A stretch of DNA of 64,000 nt. It comes from Macrothele yani (Eukaryota; Arthropoda; Arachnida; Araneae; Macrothelidae). The stretch spans positions 121,470,270 to 121,534,269 of the forward strand of contig CM076995.1 in NCBI GenBank assembly GCA_039090855.1, given 5' to 3'. Below, piece after piece: positions 11,161 to 23,148 of the stretch (position 1 is the stretch's first letter; every line of letters begins with the position of its first letter). The notes beneath the pieces are model-generated. The model searched no databases, was not told where the DNA came from, and worked only from the letters and a program-made list of their open reading frames with translations. Position numbers and translations under genes: made by a program.

Positions 11161-11545
11161 CGGAATACTGCGCATCCGAAGAAGAATCTCATGCCTGATT
11201 CGTAACAGTCTGCGATATGAAAAATGAACTGCTCATGCTGCTACATATGGAAGCCGATTAATGTGCCCATAAACTGATTATGTTTCCGACATAAACAATG
11301 CATTTGTTTGCAATTTTTGCAACTCTGAACGGTCCGTATCTAACAAGCAAATTTTGCGAGTGATCCAAAAATGGACCCAAGATTTTATATTTATATATAT
11401 TTTTTCTTAACATTTCGTAAGGTGGGAGACTCCTGCCTAACAACTTTATTTTGGTGGGAGTTTAAAAATTCTGGTGGGAATCCAGCATCCCGTCCTGAAT
11501 TTTAATGCCAACGTCCATCCATTCGTTGAAGCAGAAAACGTGACT

Positions 11546-11925
11546 CGTCGACCACCCTCCCATGACAATTTTTGAAATTTGTATCTCTGTCAACATATAA
11601 CAACAACCAGGAAATCCTATCATACTCTAAAATGAACTCCAATTTAAAAGAAAATCAATCAAGAACATACTGGAAAAGTTTAAATTAAAAACCAATTCTC
11701 TGTGAAAGGGAGAATTAATTTGTTTTCGTGCAGGGTTGAGTTCAGCCATCCCTTTCACGGATATTTCGTTTTTAATTTAAGCTTTTTCAGTATGTTTTTG
11801 ATTGATATTCTTTTAAATTGGAGTTCGTTTTAGAGTATGATAGAATTTCCCAGTTGTTGTGATAGCCTATGTTATGTTGATAGAGATACCAATTTTAAAA
11901 ATTGCTGTGGGGAAGGTAGTCAACT
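11546..11925. repeat. Fold-back MITE, ~150-bp arms
   Basis: The left arm (about 11546-11695) and right arm (about 11777-11925) are inverted copies. Both contain 'tcatactctaaaa', 'aactccaatttaaaagaa' and 'cttaaattaaaaac' equivalents with a handful of differences. The ~80-bp centre carries a shorter inverted pair ('tgaaaggga' and 'tccctttca'). There is no coding capacity. Confidence 0.85.
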
Positions 11926-11929
11926 CTAC

Positions 11930-12480
11930 CGAAAAATGTTGTACTAAAGTGTGTAAAGAAGGTATGTGTTTATGCAGTTGCCTTCAGATATCAAAACTTT
12001 ATATATGTATGTTAATTGAACAGTGTGGATACTTATTCGTATTGTCATAGTACAGATTACACTCATTTATAAGTACAGGTAATCCTGAAACATGGAGCAG
12101 GTTCCCTTTTTATTTCTTTTCTGGCAAAAACAAAAGTGAATAGTTACTTTGACTGGTAAATTTTTCATTCTCTGAATATGTTTATTTCCATTTTTCCCTT
12201 GCCCAAATCTTTATTTGCCCATTTTCCTCACAGAATCTTTATCTGTTAAGACATGAGAACTTCTGAAAAGTGTTTATTTGTTAAGACTTTGAGAACTTCT
12301 GAAAAATGTGTATGTATATAAAGTCATGTGTGTAGACTTAGTATTAAGTAGATACCGTGTAAATTTCTTCCCTTTTTTTAACACCATGCATTTCAATAAC
12401 TCCCATTACTCACTGTTGTGTTTTGTGTGAGGGGTTTCTATTGGATTTACAGAACAGTGTGTCTGATTTACATAAAATTA
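11930..12480. other. No feature recognised
   Basis: A+T-rich spacer. A short direct repeat ('gagaacttctgaaaa') lies at about 12256 and 12290. No gene seen. Confidence 0.45.
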
Positions 12481-12536
12481 GCTTTGCATGAGGAACACTT
12501 ACCTAATGACACATTGGTCCACCTTTCTGTTCAATC

Positions 12537-13540
12537 ATGGCTCGCAGATGCCTAGGAAAAGAATCTATGAGGTGTCAAACATCCATCATGCATAACTTGG
12601 TAAATGTCTGTTGCAGCAGCTTTATCAGTTCATGCTCATTCGGTGGAGGATCGGCAATTTTCTTCATACCCCATTCTAGCACTTCCCACAAATGTCCAAT
12701 TAGGTTACAGTCGTGGGAATTTGAGGTCCTAGGCAATGCCACAAATTCATTGTGTTCCTCCAACCACTCAGTAGTTATATATGAGCCCGATGACAGGGGA
12801 TGTTGTCCTGTTGAAAGATGGCACCGTGATCTGGGTAAACCTCCTGCAGATATGGATGGAGATGGTCAGTTAACAAGTCCCTATAGTGTCCACCATTCAA
12901 CGTTTGTGGGTTCATAACCAACAGACCTCAGGCTTGTGTGAAAAAAGCTTCCCAGACTAGAACACCAACTTGTTGAATTCCACTTGTGTAGCCAGGGGAT
13001 AGGACTTCATGCTGTTTATGCCATATGTGAACATAGCCATCAGCATGGCACAGCAGGAAATGGGACTTATCACTCCAGATGACCTTCTTCCATCTATCAA
13101 GGGTCAATTGCTGATGTTCCTTGACCCATGCAAGGCATTGTTTGCAATGACTGGAAGTCATCATGGATACCTTCATAGGTCTCTGGCTGTGGAACCCCAC
13201 ACCAAGCAAGGTACGGGGCAGGGTGCATGTTGAAATAGGTTGAATTGCGCTGCTGTTGTACTGGTGGGTGAGCTGGGTGACTGTTGCTTGTCGTTGCTGA
13301 GATGACAGTTGGGACACGTGACGTTCACCTCTAGGATCAACCACGTGACATTCACCTCTAGGATCAACCACGTGTGGCTGACCAATCCCTTCTGCTCAAT
13401 GACTGCATGTTTAATCCAGTCCTGGTACAACCTTGATACAGTAGTACGGGAGCATCCAACAAGCATGTCAGTTTCCAAAATACACTTGCTTTCCAGGCCC
13501 CAACTATCTGGCTGCGGTCAAAAATTGGCTTAAGTCGCCA
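12537..13540 (-). pseudogene. Tc1-like transposase, broken
   Basis: The minus-strand order is: helix-turn-helix end (VGCSRTTVSRLYQDWIKH), linker (SQLSSQQRQATVTQLTHQYN), first catalytic Asp (LDRWKKVIWSDKSHFLL), second Asp in another frame (GAIFQQDNIPCHRAH), and then LIGHLWEVLEWGMKKI in place of the usual NPIEHLWD-x-L. Here the glutamate of the DD34E triad reads Gly. Frameshifts occur after 'AFFTQA' and after the QQDN block. A tandem 27-bp insertion (13315-13374) duplicates nine residues in the linker. It is inactive. Confidence 0.9.
13315..13374 (-). repeat. 27-bp in-frame tandem duplication inside the Tc1 transposase
   Basis: CACGTG occurs at 13315, 13342 and 13369 and the two intervening 27-bp units differ at one base. 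On the minus strand it reads as two copies of HVVDPRGE(C/R). The reading frame is kept. Confidence 0.9.
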
Positions 13541-13698
13541 CATTTTCCCATTATTGTCAAACGTTTACTGATTATGTAGAGGGGAAAGGTGTGCACAATT
13601 TATAGTAGCCTCATGTAACGTTGATATCATGTGTGGTACTTCAGTATCACTCCGAATGTGTAAAACGGGGGTGGGGGGTGGTTCCTAATGCAAAGCTA

Positions 13699-14155
13699 AC
13701 TAGGTGTATATTGATTTATATTCATGTGTGCCATTTTTAAGTCTTCCAGATTTTCTACCAAATTTGTTTCCTAAGTTTTTTTAATTTGTTAAAATGGTTA
13801 CTTAGGGCTAAAAGTACAAATTTTGGAAACACTGTGCCATGTAAAAAATTATTGTAAAACTGGGGTGTTTATCACATATGATCAAGTGCCATTTTGTTTT
13901 GTTACATTAAATTCAGTTTTGCTATGGTAATGTATTTTTTAATGCAAATGTTCCATCAGAGTGAAAAATTACTATAAAAATGTGGTGTTCTATAAACAAA
14001 TGCCACCTCGGTGTTGCTGTATTACATTTTTGTTTTTTGCTACATTAAATTCATATTTTTTGCTATGATATATTTTTAGTTGTGCTGTGCCTTTCATCCA
14101 TACATTCATAACACATACTTGTATATACATAACTTTTATGGTTATGTAAAACATA
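13699..14155. other. No feature recognised
   Basis: A+T-rich, with internally similar lines containing 'ttacattaaattca...ttttgctatg' near 13900 and 14040, a possible short direct repeat. No gene. Confidence 0.4.
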
Positions 14156-14157
14156 TT

Positions 14158-14606
14158 ATCATCATTGTCAACCATTATCAATCCAATGCTGGATGAAGGT
14201 CTCCCCAAGTTTCTTTCACTACTATGTCTTGAGCTACTCTCCTCCATGTTACTCCGGCATGCTTTCGAATTTCATCCATCCATCTCCCTTGTGGTCTTCT
14301 AGGTCTTTTTCTGTCCCTTAAAATCCAGTCTAAAATTTTCCTTTCCCATCTGTGGTCTATTCTGGCAACATATCCAGCCCATTGCCATTTCAGGGATTTT
14401 GCTCTCATCATGATGTCTTTCACTCTTGTCATTTTCCTTATCTGTGAGTTCCTCTCCTTATCTTTCCTGGTTACACCAAGTATGCATCTCTCCATGCTCC
14501 TTTCAGTTGCCTGCAGCCTTTGTATGTCTTTTTTAGTTAAAGTCCATGTCTCTGCTCCATACGTAAGAATTGGGAGATGCATTGATTAAACACTTTCCTT
14601 TTAAGA
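14158..14606 (-). mobile_element. RTE-type LINE, copy 3 (3' end only)
   Basis: This matches the 3' part of RTE copy 2. The minus-strand frame reads LPILTYGAETWTLTKKDIQRL, then QWAGYVARI and the 'RPQGRWMDEIRKHAGVTW' tail. It ends in the same 3' sequence '...gttgacaatgatgat'. Everything 5' of the thumb region is absent, which is ordinary 5' truncation. The 3' tail is a short GAT/ATA repeat, as in copy 2. Confidence 0.9.
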
Positions 14607-14678
14607 CATGAAGGAAATCTGCTGAGAAATAGTTTTCCTCAGCTTCTAAATATTATTTCAAAACTCTTTAAGATGTTT

Positions 14679-14929
14679 TTTAATAAGAGCAATGAGAGTG
14701 AACTTACCCTTACCAGTAGGTCCGTTCTCTCAGAAAAGCATACATTTCTTTGCACGTTAACTTCCATTTTAATATCCACAGTTGGTTTTGGCCATAAAAA
14801 ACCACCGCACCAACGGCCAAAACCAACTGTGGATATTAAAATGGAAGTTAACGTGCAAAGAAATGTATGCTTTTCTGAGAGAACGGACCTACTGGTAAGG
14901 GTAAGTTCACTCTCATTGCTCTTATTAAA
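14679..14929. repeat. Perfect 115-bp palindrome with 21-nt loop
   Basis: Left arm 14679-14793 and right arm 14815-14929 are exact reverse complements over 115 bp by my reading. The loop is 14794-14814. No coding sequence is present. It may be a recent fold-back MITE or a snap-back duplication. Perfect arms this long are rare in such a decayed setting. Confidence 0.92.
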
Positions 14930-15056
14930 GTAATTGTAGGCATGTAAATTTTTGCATACTGTGACTTGTCAAACAAGGAATCTTTAAGATGTGTTAAAAA
15001 AAAAAGATTGTACCATTAGCTTCAAGTTCTTTGATTGGAATGCTACTAAGAAACAT

Positions 15057-15320
15057 GTAAGTGCAAGACTTTAAAAGATGGTAATCCAGTTTTTATAGGT
15101 GTAAATGGAATCATATAGGATCTGCTAAGCTTTCACTTGCCAATGGGTGACTTTTTCTAGGCACTTTTTAAAAACCAGTGGGGGGCTTTTTCAGTTTTAG
15201 TCTGTACACTGTTTTAGTGCCTTGAAAAATCCACCCATTGACGAGTGAAAGCTCAGCAGATCCTGTATGATTCCATTTACACCTATAAAAACTGGATTAC
15301 TTTTAAAGTCTTGCACTTAC
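15057..15320. repeat. Fold-back MITE, ~90-bp arms
   Basis: The ends read GTAAGTGCAAGACTTTAAAA in both inward directions. The arms (about 15057-15155 and 15230-15320) share 'ccagtttttataggtgtaaa' and 'tggaatcata', with one 5-bp length difference and some substitutions. The ~70-bp centre is unrelated to coding sequence. Confidence 0.88.
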
Positions 15321-15689
15321 TTGCTTCTAGTTAAACTGTGTTGTGTTGTTCACAGTATCTTGAAATATATTTGTTATTCTTGGGAAATGAGTGAACTGCA
15401 GTTTCTCTTTATAAGTTACATCAGGATGTCTACTGGTCATGAAAAAGTAATGAAATTGAGCAGGTGGTCATGAACTAATGAAAAAGTAATGAAATTGAGT
15501 GGGTGGTCTTGAATTTTTTTTTTTTTTTCTTATATGAGCACGTGAATGAAGACAAGTTTGTGCACCTAGAAAAAAAAAAAACACGAACCAGCACCCTTAT
15601 AAACCGGCATGTAGCTGATGCTCCATGACATATATATATGTAAAACATATGGCTTCATTAAAAGCTGATGTTGTAAAGAGGGAATGTTT

Positions 15690-16245
15690 GCAATTTTGTG
15701 GATCTTCTGAAAAAACAACTGAAACAGTTCAATCATAAGGAGGACAAACTTGATCACTTCCTGATGAATTTACTCAAAGTGCAAACCATGACTTTATCAA
15801 GTTCTTACAGAAGCTGCTATGCATGTTTCATGGCAATGCTGCAGTTTAAAGAGGCTTTTCTGTTAACAAAGAACTTTTAATTGTAATCTTAGAAGATGCA
15901 GTTGTTGCAGAAAGAAGTGTTTACAGTGCAATACAATCGTTAGGTGGTTTAGCTAACAGTGAGAAAGAACTGAATGTGGACATCACAAAATCAATGATAT
16001 TAGCTGTCAAAAATGCTTCATCAAAAAGAGTAGAAGCCTTAAAAAAGAAGAATAAATCTGACGAAGATGAAGTGGCCAATCGTAAAAGGAGATCCAAGAA
16101 CTAAAAGAACTCAAAGATAAGAAAAAAAAAAAAGCTTATAGAAAAGGCAAAAGAAGAAGCTAAAGTTATAGATTCTGAGATAACAAGTTTAGCTAAGATA
16201 CTTAAACACATAGTCTTTCACTGTAAAATTTCAGTTTCCATAAAT
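15690..16245 (+). pseudogene. Transposase C-terminal fragment (hAT-like, tentative)
   Basis: The clearest frame, 15868-16104, reads KELLIVILEDAVVAERSVYS, then GGLANSEKELNVDITKSMIL, then AVKNASSKRVEALKKKNKSD, ending with a lysine/glutamate coiled-coil. The coil continues in another frame as KKLIEKAKEEAKVIDSEITSL (to about 16200). The pattern of a 'serve-as-replacement' stretch, an I-T-K-S/x-M-I-x-A-V-x-x-A segment and a charged coil occurs at the end of transposon-derived proteins I associate with hAT-type elements. The family name is uncertain. Upstream, 15698-15880 is probably part of the same remnant. Confidence 0.5.
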
Positions 16246-16249
16246 TTTG

Positions 16250-16593
16250 TACATTCATAGTTTTTATATTGCCTTAATAAAAACTTCTAAGTTTTTACAG
16301 CAGCACCATGTTAAAAGAACGTGTGTATTAATAGATGTAATGATAAATATTTCTGAAAATAGCCATATCCCATCCTAGATGAGAGCTGAATTGTTTTTAT
16401 TTCCTTAAACACAGAATTTGGTGAATGGCATAGTGCAAGTCATACATAATTACATTTTTCATGTTAACAAACAATCAAACAATTTTAACGACATAAGAAC
16501 TATATTCAGCTTTCATATCAACTGGCTTTCAGGTTTCATTTACCCCCCCCCAGTAATAGCCATTTTAGCACCAATGATATTATAGACACATCC
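16250..16593. other. No feature recognised
   Basis: A+T-rich spacer with a C run at about 16543-16551. No gene. Confidence 0.45.
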
Positions 16594-16619
16594 GTTTTGC
16601 CCAGGGCAAGATTTCATCT

Positions 16620-16695
16620 TTTTTGCTCACTAGCAAATTTTGCTAGAGACCAAATAGTTTGCTAGCAAAACATTTGCATGACTAGCAAGTAAAAC
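16620..16695. promoter_or_regulatory. Sub-terminal 'actagcaa' repeats of the hAT end
   Basis: The left end has actagcaaattttgctag followed by 'gtttgctagcaaaac' and 'gactagcaag'. The mirror end (18465-18535) has 'actagcaatatttgcta', 'actagcaaatttga', and 'actagctatttgctag'. Multiple short copies in both orientations close to the TIRs are known transposase-binding arrangements in hAT elements. Their role here is inferred. Confidence 0.55.
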
Positions 16696-16871
16696 TAAAT
16701 CACATCGTAACTTATTTTCTAATAAAGTTACACAGAAATTTAAATATGTGTATAAATATTTTGACTTACCTTTTTGAATAATGAATAGAATATTAGATAA
16801 GTTTAGTGACTATCTTTATTATTAATTTCTAACAAATTCTCATACCACATGAATATATTTCACTGACATTC

Positions 16872-17175
16872 TAATTCAGATTTCTTCCCATATGGTTTAC
16901 GCTCAGGGTGTCTGACTTTGTCATCATACCACTTTATAACTGCTGACCGTGGATTAAAAATCTCTTCTTGTGGCCCTTCTATTTCAATTGTCATCAGAGC
17001 ATTTAAAGTTTCAACAGACATTGTTCCTCCAATCCCCTTGTATTCTTTTTAAAAAACTCAATCCCACCTCACAACATGCAGTACTAAGTGGAAGTATCGC
17101 ACAAATTTCTGCTAAACTTCTACACACTTCATATCTGCCAACTACCACACAATGCTTTCTACAGAATTAGTTGTC
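16872..17175 (-). pseudogene. hAT transposase dimerisation-domain remnant
   Basis: Minus strand, about 17060 to 16880: SVETLNALMTIEIEGPQEEI, then FNPRSAVIKWYDDKVRHPER. The L-x-x-LM-x-I-x-IEGP end follows a degraded C-E-R-x-F-S/LKRIK region (lysine-rich 'KEYKGIGGTM' area with stops). This is the hATC dimerisation domain of ZNF862-like hAT proteins. It is C-terminal only, and stops precede it. Confidence 0.75.
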
Positions 17176-18567
17176 TGACTACGGAACTACGGATTCTACA
17201 AATTTTCATTTTGTTTCAAATTTTTCTTTTGCTATTATTTTTATGATATACACAAGATTCTTACAGGGATTCGCGGAATCCTGCCTTTTTTTTTTTTTTT
17301 TTTTTTTTGTCATCAGTTAGATCGCTCTGAAGATCGATATTTGGGAGAGGGGGGGGGTCGTTTTCCATCTGGAGACTAAATTTCGTGCTTCAAAACGTTC
17401 GAACACAATAGTGAAACGGAGTAAGAAAATTTTGCCGTAATCGCAAATTTTTCTCCCAATGTTGTCTTTGTGTCTGCTTTTCTTGTTAAATATCATTTTA
17501 TTGCATAAATGTTTGCATTTTAGCTTGAAACTGTGGAGAACAATTTGCAAAAACGGAAGTTTGCTGCTGCAAAATTTTTCTGTGATCTTCAGGCATGAGA
17601 TTCTTCCGCGAATTCAAGGAATTCCGGCTTTTTTCGTTATTATTGGAATTCCGTCTTTACGAAACTAGAAAACGAAAGGTCGACGGAATTCGGATTTTTT
17701 CCGTAATCATAATTTTTTCTTCTCACGATGTTGCCTCTGTCAAGTATTATTGCTGATTAACATTTTACTGGATAAATATTTGTATTTCAGTTTGAAAATA
17801 CAAGGAAATTTCCAAAACCAGAAGTCAGACGAAGCAAAAGGTTCTTCTGTAATCGTTTACCCCTCCATGAACACGTTTCGTAAAAAAGCGTCTGTCTATC
17901 TATGCCAGGCAATAAGGCTAGTTACTATGGATAAGACTTTTGCCAGTGTTGGCAGGCTATTTTCCAGTAACATTTTGGTTTGCTTCTTTCGGTTTTGTAT
18001 ACCATCCGAATAAGTGGAATTATTCATCACTGATCATTAGAGCGCAGTATTTGATGTATGCACGACTATCAAGACTTGTGGAAGTAGGCGATCGCTTGGC
18101 TTAGGGTACGACAGGAGTTGAGGACAAAGTTCGTGGGGCAAAAGAAGGGAGGGTGGCAGAGCAGGTGGTCAAACAACCGATCCATCCCAGAGCTCTGGGT
18201 TGCCACAGCAACCATTGCCGACGTCACGTTCAGTTTCTGTAATAGACCAATGAGGGCACGATGGAGAGGAGTTTCAATGCGCTTCTACGACAGTTTTCAC
18301 TGGAAGGGATGAAAGATATGGGGACGATGGGTAATTAAGTGTCTAAAGGAAATTGGCGAAAGAGAATCGCTGATCGTCGCTGTTTTAACAAGTGATAATA
18401 GAAACGTTATGTAAACTTCGTGGATTAATAATGTTTTTTGGTTACTTTAAATAAAGAAATTACCTTACTAGCAATATTTGCTACTGCGATTTTTTTCACT
18501 AGCAAATTTGATTTTTCACTAGCTATTTGCTAGTTGCTAATCGGTGAAATCGCGCCCTGGTTTTGCC

Positions 18568-19242
18568 TAAACTATTGTCGCATGGAATTAATTTCAGTGT
18601 TCGTAAAAATAAAAAATAACCTGGCATCTCAAGCCAAGGGTACTAGATTATGAGTCTAGAAGGGTTGTCATTGTGCAACGCATTGTCGAGAGGTCATGAA
18701 TTTAACTGAAGATGTCATGGAAAAAGTCATGAATTTGGTTCATTGGAAATCAGTAGACACCCTGTACATAGCAAGCTTTTATTATTTTATATTAAATGCA
18801 TTCATGCTAACACAAGGTATCTCCTTGTGAGAATGTTTAAAAAGTAAAGGTTCATTCCACATCAAACCAATCTGGCTCATAATCTAAGTGGGGTATCTGT
18901 CAACCAAAATATCTTTTGAAACTGTGACAAATTCAGTAGAAGAGGTTATTGATTTTTTTTAAAAGTCTAATGGCATTGCTATGCCATTATTTCCTTTAAT
19001 ATAATTTTTAGTTCAAAAATTATAGTCATTAAAGCTTTACTGTTTACCATGTAATGGAGATACCTTCTGACTGGATGAATCCTTGTAATTTAAATTGACT
19101 GTTTAACCTTAAAACACTTTCACCTTGCTTTGTGAAATTTTGGAGCTATTTTTAGTGATGGTGTATTTCAGTTTAAGATTTCATAAATGATTCCACTGCA
19201 GTTCCCACTGGTTCATTCATCCAATTTTTTTGGGAAATGTAA
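18568..19242. other. No feature recognised
   Basis: A+T-rich sequence between the hAT and the long-TIR element. No coding similarity or clear repeat seen. Confidence 0.45.
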
Positions 19243-19908
19243 CCCATCATCTCAGATTTTGATGAAATTTGGCATGCAGGTATACTTTACCAAGATATAG
19301 AAAATGACCAGATTTTAACTTCCTACACCTCATAGTTTCTGAGATACAGTGCTCCTAAGTTTTACTGAACACCAATCGCACACGTAGAGTGACGAAGTAC
19401 CATTTTTCACAAAATGCTGCATAACTGTAATGCTATTTAGTTTAGAAGAACAAAATTTTGTACCCTTATGCAAAAGAGCTTCCAGAATAAGAAACCATTT
19501 CAAATTTCATTGAAAACACTGAATAAATAAATGAAATATAGTGGTAAAGTGAAAATTTAAGAAAAAAACTTGCTATTCTATATTAGGCTCTACAGCAAAT
19601 AGCAGAGGTATGAGGGAGCTCTTTTATATTGGTCTTTGACACATTGTCACATAACAAGAAAAAAAAAATAGTGGCTTTCAGCTTGCTTTTGGAGATATGT
19701 GCAAATATCTGAAATGCGTGCGGGGTTCCACTTCGTCAATTCAACCACTTTTTTTTATTAATTATAACTCATCTCTGACATTCAAGAAATTTCACTAACA
19801 AGGATACAGAAATATAAAAAATCATGTTCTCTTACACCATATAGTTTCAGAAATACCATGTTAACAAATTTGATGAAATAGCTAGTTCAGCTGTACCCCA
19901 CAACAAGT
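19243..19908 (+). repeat. Left arm of long TIR
   Basis: Inverted counterpart of 23303-23997. The outer ~90 bp are the best conserved. The two arms differ by roughly 30 bp in length. Confidence 0.88.
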
Positions 19909-20515
19909 GTGGTGAGGTTTTAAAGTTTTTCAGTCATTTCAAAATATCTGTTGTTCTCTTATTGCAGATTGCAAAAATTGCTGAAAAAAAAAATTACTCT
20001 TGACAAATCTCCCTAAAACAGAATTTTGGAAATTTACCCCCCCCACCTCACCCCCCAAATTAAACATTTCCACGAAAGATATAAACAGTTTTTATATGAG
20101 CATGACTGGATAATACACTAACGTAAGCTTGCAATGGATGGGCACTAGGAAATAATTGAAACTTGTCAGAGAGCACTTTTTAAAAGAAAATGTGGCATAG
20201 GGCAAAGGATACAGCATGATTCCTAAGGTCGAGAATTTGTTTTGACTTCATCCCAGATCCTGTGCTCAACTGACCACCAGTTCAAATGGTGTAAGTTTTA
20301 TGACATCGTAAAACTCCCCAAGTGCTGAGATGAGGGTCAAATGAAAAATAATTCTCTTTTCTCACCTCACTCTCCTAGGGATGCCCTCCAGCTATAAAGA
20401 GAAATAAGGTTTCAGTCCCTCATTCCCAGTTAAGAAAACAATGGTTCAGATGTTCATGCTGATTTCACCGTGGGCAGGCTATCCAGAAGTCTCTTACATT
20501 TTGCTGTGAAATATA

Positions 20516-22257
20516 TTGCTTCTAATATTTTCTTTTTTTGTGTATTGGCTGCTCTGTGTTAATCTGACTTTGGGACAAGTTTGTCAACCTCAGTCATGGA
20601 AAAAGATAATGTACCAGTGTAGTGTTGGATCACTTACTAATACAGAATGCAATAAAACAAGTTATGTGAAGACAAAAGGGTTTCTCAGTAGTGAAGAATT
20701 TTCTGTTGCTGACAATGAACTTATTTCTTTAAGACCTAATATTCCACATAAAGATATCTCAGTATGTTTTCATCACAAATGTTATTATCTGAAGAAATAT
20801 GAAACCTACCAAGTAACTTATTGTAACCCTTTTGGTGACCATGATGTGAAAAAACCTGTTGAAGAGGTCCCTGCATCAAGTCAGTATACAAAAATAGCCC
20901 AACAGCTGCAATCTAAAAACATCAGTGTATGCCCAGGTCAAAAATTATGTCCTCAGTGTCATGGGAATGCATCTAAATTAGGACAACCATAGAAGATGAA
21001 GTTTTAAGTGAGACTGATGATAGTGAAATGGCCCCTGATGATTTTATTATTAAAAAATGTGCTGCTAAAGAAGTAAATGAAAGTTCATCCGATTTAGAAT
21101 TGTCACCGTTAAAATTACATTCCTTGCCATCCCATAGTAAACCAGCATATGGAAAAAGAAAACTTCTTCAAGCAAAGTTAGCTATGCAGAGTAAAATATC
21201 TTGTGTTCTGGAGTATGGCTTTAGCTCAGTCTTCTACTAGGGACAGTGATTGTGAACACTCCATAGATGAATTAAAACTAAAAGCTCATGATTTGGATGA
21301 ACTTGTTGCTTTAATGAAAGAAAAGATACCTACTGTCAGTCGTAAAAAAAAATAAAAAAATTCAGATATTAACAATGGCTTCCCTATCATGGTCCAGAAA
21401 AAAAGTAGCACAACAGCTTGAAGTTTCAGAACACACAGCACATCAGGCAAGAAAATTAGCAAAAGATAAAGGCATATCAGTTCCCGAACCCAACCATGGT
21501 AAGAAACTTTCACACGATGCCATTAAAACAGATTATAGAATTTTATGAAGATAACTATTCTAGGCAATTGCCAGGAATGAAGGAAAAAGTAAGTGGTGCT
21601 AGAAACGTCCATGCTCAGAAAAAACTTATTCTGTGCAATTTAAAAGAATTATATCAACAATTTAAGCAAAGACATACTAATGAAAAAGTAGGATTATCTT
21701 AATTTTGTGCTCTTCATCCAAAATGGTGCATTCTTGCGGGCTCCTCTGGAACCCATTCTGTATGTGTGTGCACTATACATCAAAATGTCTAACTTTTGAT
21801 TAGTGCAGCACACTTTGAAGAATCACATCAGGACTTTATCAATAGTCTTGTCTGCAGCAGTAAGGATTCAAAGTGCATGCTTTGGTGTTGTTCAGTGTCC
21901 AAAAAGTACAAATCTGAATCAGTTATTGTTGCAGAAATTTAAAAATTGTGATCCCACTGATGGAATCGAATATCACCAGGAATGTCTACAGACAGAATAG
22001 AGCTTCAAAAGTTTTCTTCTTGAGTTGAGGAATTCATTGAATTATTTGTGCCAAAAATTGAGAAGCTCATTCCGCATTCATACATTGCCAAAGCACAGTC
22101 TTCATTTTTCAGTAAGTTGAAAGGAACAATTAGTCCAGAATCTACCATTATACTGATGGACTTCAGTGAAAATTATGCATTTGTAGTTCAGGAAGAAGCA
22201 CAATGGTCCCATTGGACTCACCATGCATGCACAGTTCACCCTGTTGTTATTTACTGT

Positions 22258-22288
<31 letters not shown>

Positions 22289-23148
22289 ACTCTTTGACCT
22301 CTGCATTAAGTCACTGTTTCATTTCTGATGATCGTGATCATGATGTTGCAATGGTGTACAAGATTCAGAGTGAAATAATAACTTTCTTTAAAAAAAAAAA
22401 CTACTGACAAGTAAAAGAAGTACATTATTTTACTGATGGTTGTGTTGCTCAGTACACAAACTATAAATCTATGCCATCACATTAATGATTTTGCAGTGAC
22501 AGCTTCATGGTCTTTCTTTGCCACCAGCAACAGGAAGTTTTCAAACGAATCACTGCAAAAGCAAGTCTCCAACGTCTACTGAAAGAGCAAATAACCACTC
22601 CACAGGAGATGTGTGAATTAACTGTTGTAAAAGTATCATGAAAATAAGAGTTTCATTTTGAAAAGTGATATGAATGCTGTGCGCAATGAGTGTCAAGTAA
22701 GATTTTCTCATGTTCAAACAATACCTGATACACGGAGTTTCCACAGCTTTATTCCATTATCAACATCTAAAATAGCAACCAAGTGAACAAGCTTGGATGA
22801 AAATTACTTTTTGATTTTGGCTGTAAAAATCTAGTAATACAAAGGCAGTTATATACACATTGTTATGTAGCATGTGTATATGATTCTAACTGGTTTCTAG
22901 GAATAATAGAGAAAATCAATTATGAAGAAAGTGATGCATCTGTAAAATTTATGCACCCAAACGGCCCTGCAGTTTTTTTTTACTGGCCTTCATTTAAAGA
23001 TGAGTGTAATATTCCATTTGGACACATTTTATATTTAATTGATGCTCCCATGACAAGTTCTGGTAGAACATATGTGTTTTCCAAGTTGGACATGAAAACC
23101 TGTCAAACTAAGTGGCTGAATTATAAGGACTCCATTTTCAAGAGTTGA
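20516..23148 (+). pseudogene. Transposase-like protein of unnamed DDE-type family, broken in several frames
   Basis: In order: a Cys-rich N-terminal part (20516-20992; ISVCFHHKCYYLKKYE, QVTYCNPFGDH, VCPGQKLCPQCHG); an acidic linker (21028-21240); a helix-turn-helix-like stretch starting at 21374 (WSRKKVAQQLEVSEHTAHQA); then YEDNYSRQLPGMKEKVS, LHPKWCILAGSSGTHSVCVC (frameshift at about 21700); a core with IILMDFSENYAFVVQEEAQW (first acidic residue), VHYFTDGCVAQYTNYKS (second) and SWSFFATSN (third region); and a C-terminal VKFMHPNGPAVFFYWP, GHILYLID. A poly(A) expansion at about 22258-22282 replaces part of the core. At least six frameshifts or stops are present. The 68-aa leader at 20516 looks hydrophobic but is more likely decayed than a signal peptide. 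The motif order and family link are recognised from memory. Confidence 0.75.

Larger units (their letters stand above)
12481..13696 (-). mobile_element. Tc1-like DNA transposon (Tc1-D)
   Basis: Short terminal inverted repeats (left GCTTTGCATGAGGAACAC; right, read inward, GCTTTGCATTAGGAACCAC) are bounded by TA at 12479-12480 and 13697-13698. The 1.2-kb interior encodes a Tc1 transposase on the minus strand. The flanks and TIRs are well preserved compared with the coding region. Confidence 0.9.
16602..18559 (-). mobile_element. hAT transposon with exact 8-bp TSD (hAT-A)
   Basis: GTTTTGCC flanks both sides (16594-16601 and 18560-18567). The termini read inward CAGGGCAAGATTTCA and CAGGGCGCGATTTCA, a typical hAT TIR. 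Several sub-terminal 'actagcaaattttgctag'-type repeats lie at both ends (about 16627-16690 and 18465-18535), the kind of sites hAT transposases bind. The interior holds a decayed transposase end on the minus strand, and a repeat-rich segment (17240-17870) related to 10430-11160. Confidence 0.95.

Noticed and set aside
20516..20620. Signal peptide of a secreted Cys-rich protein
   Set aside because: The frame belongs to a transposon protein family whose N-terminus is Cys-rich; the hydrophobic start is more likely a decayed or alternative start.
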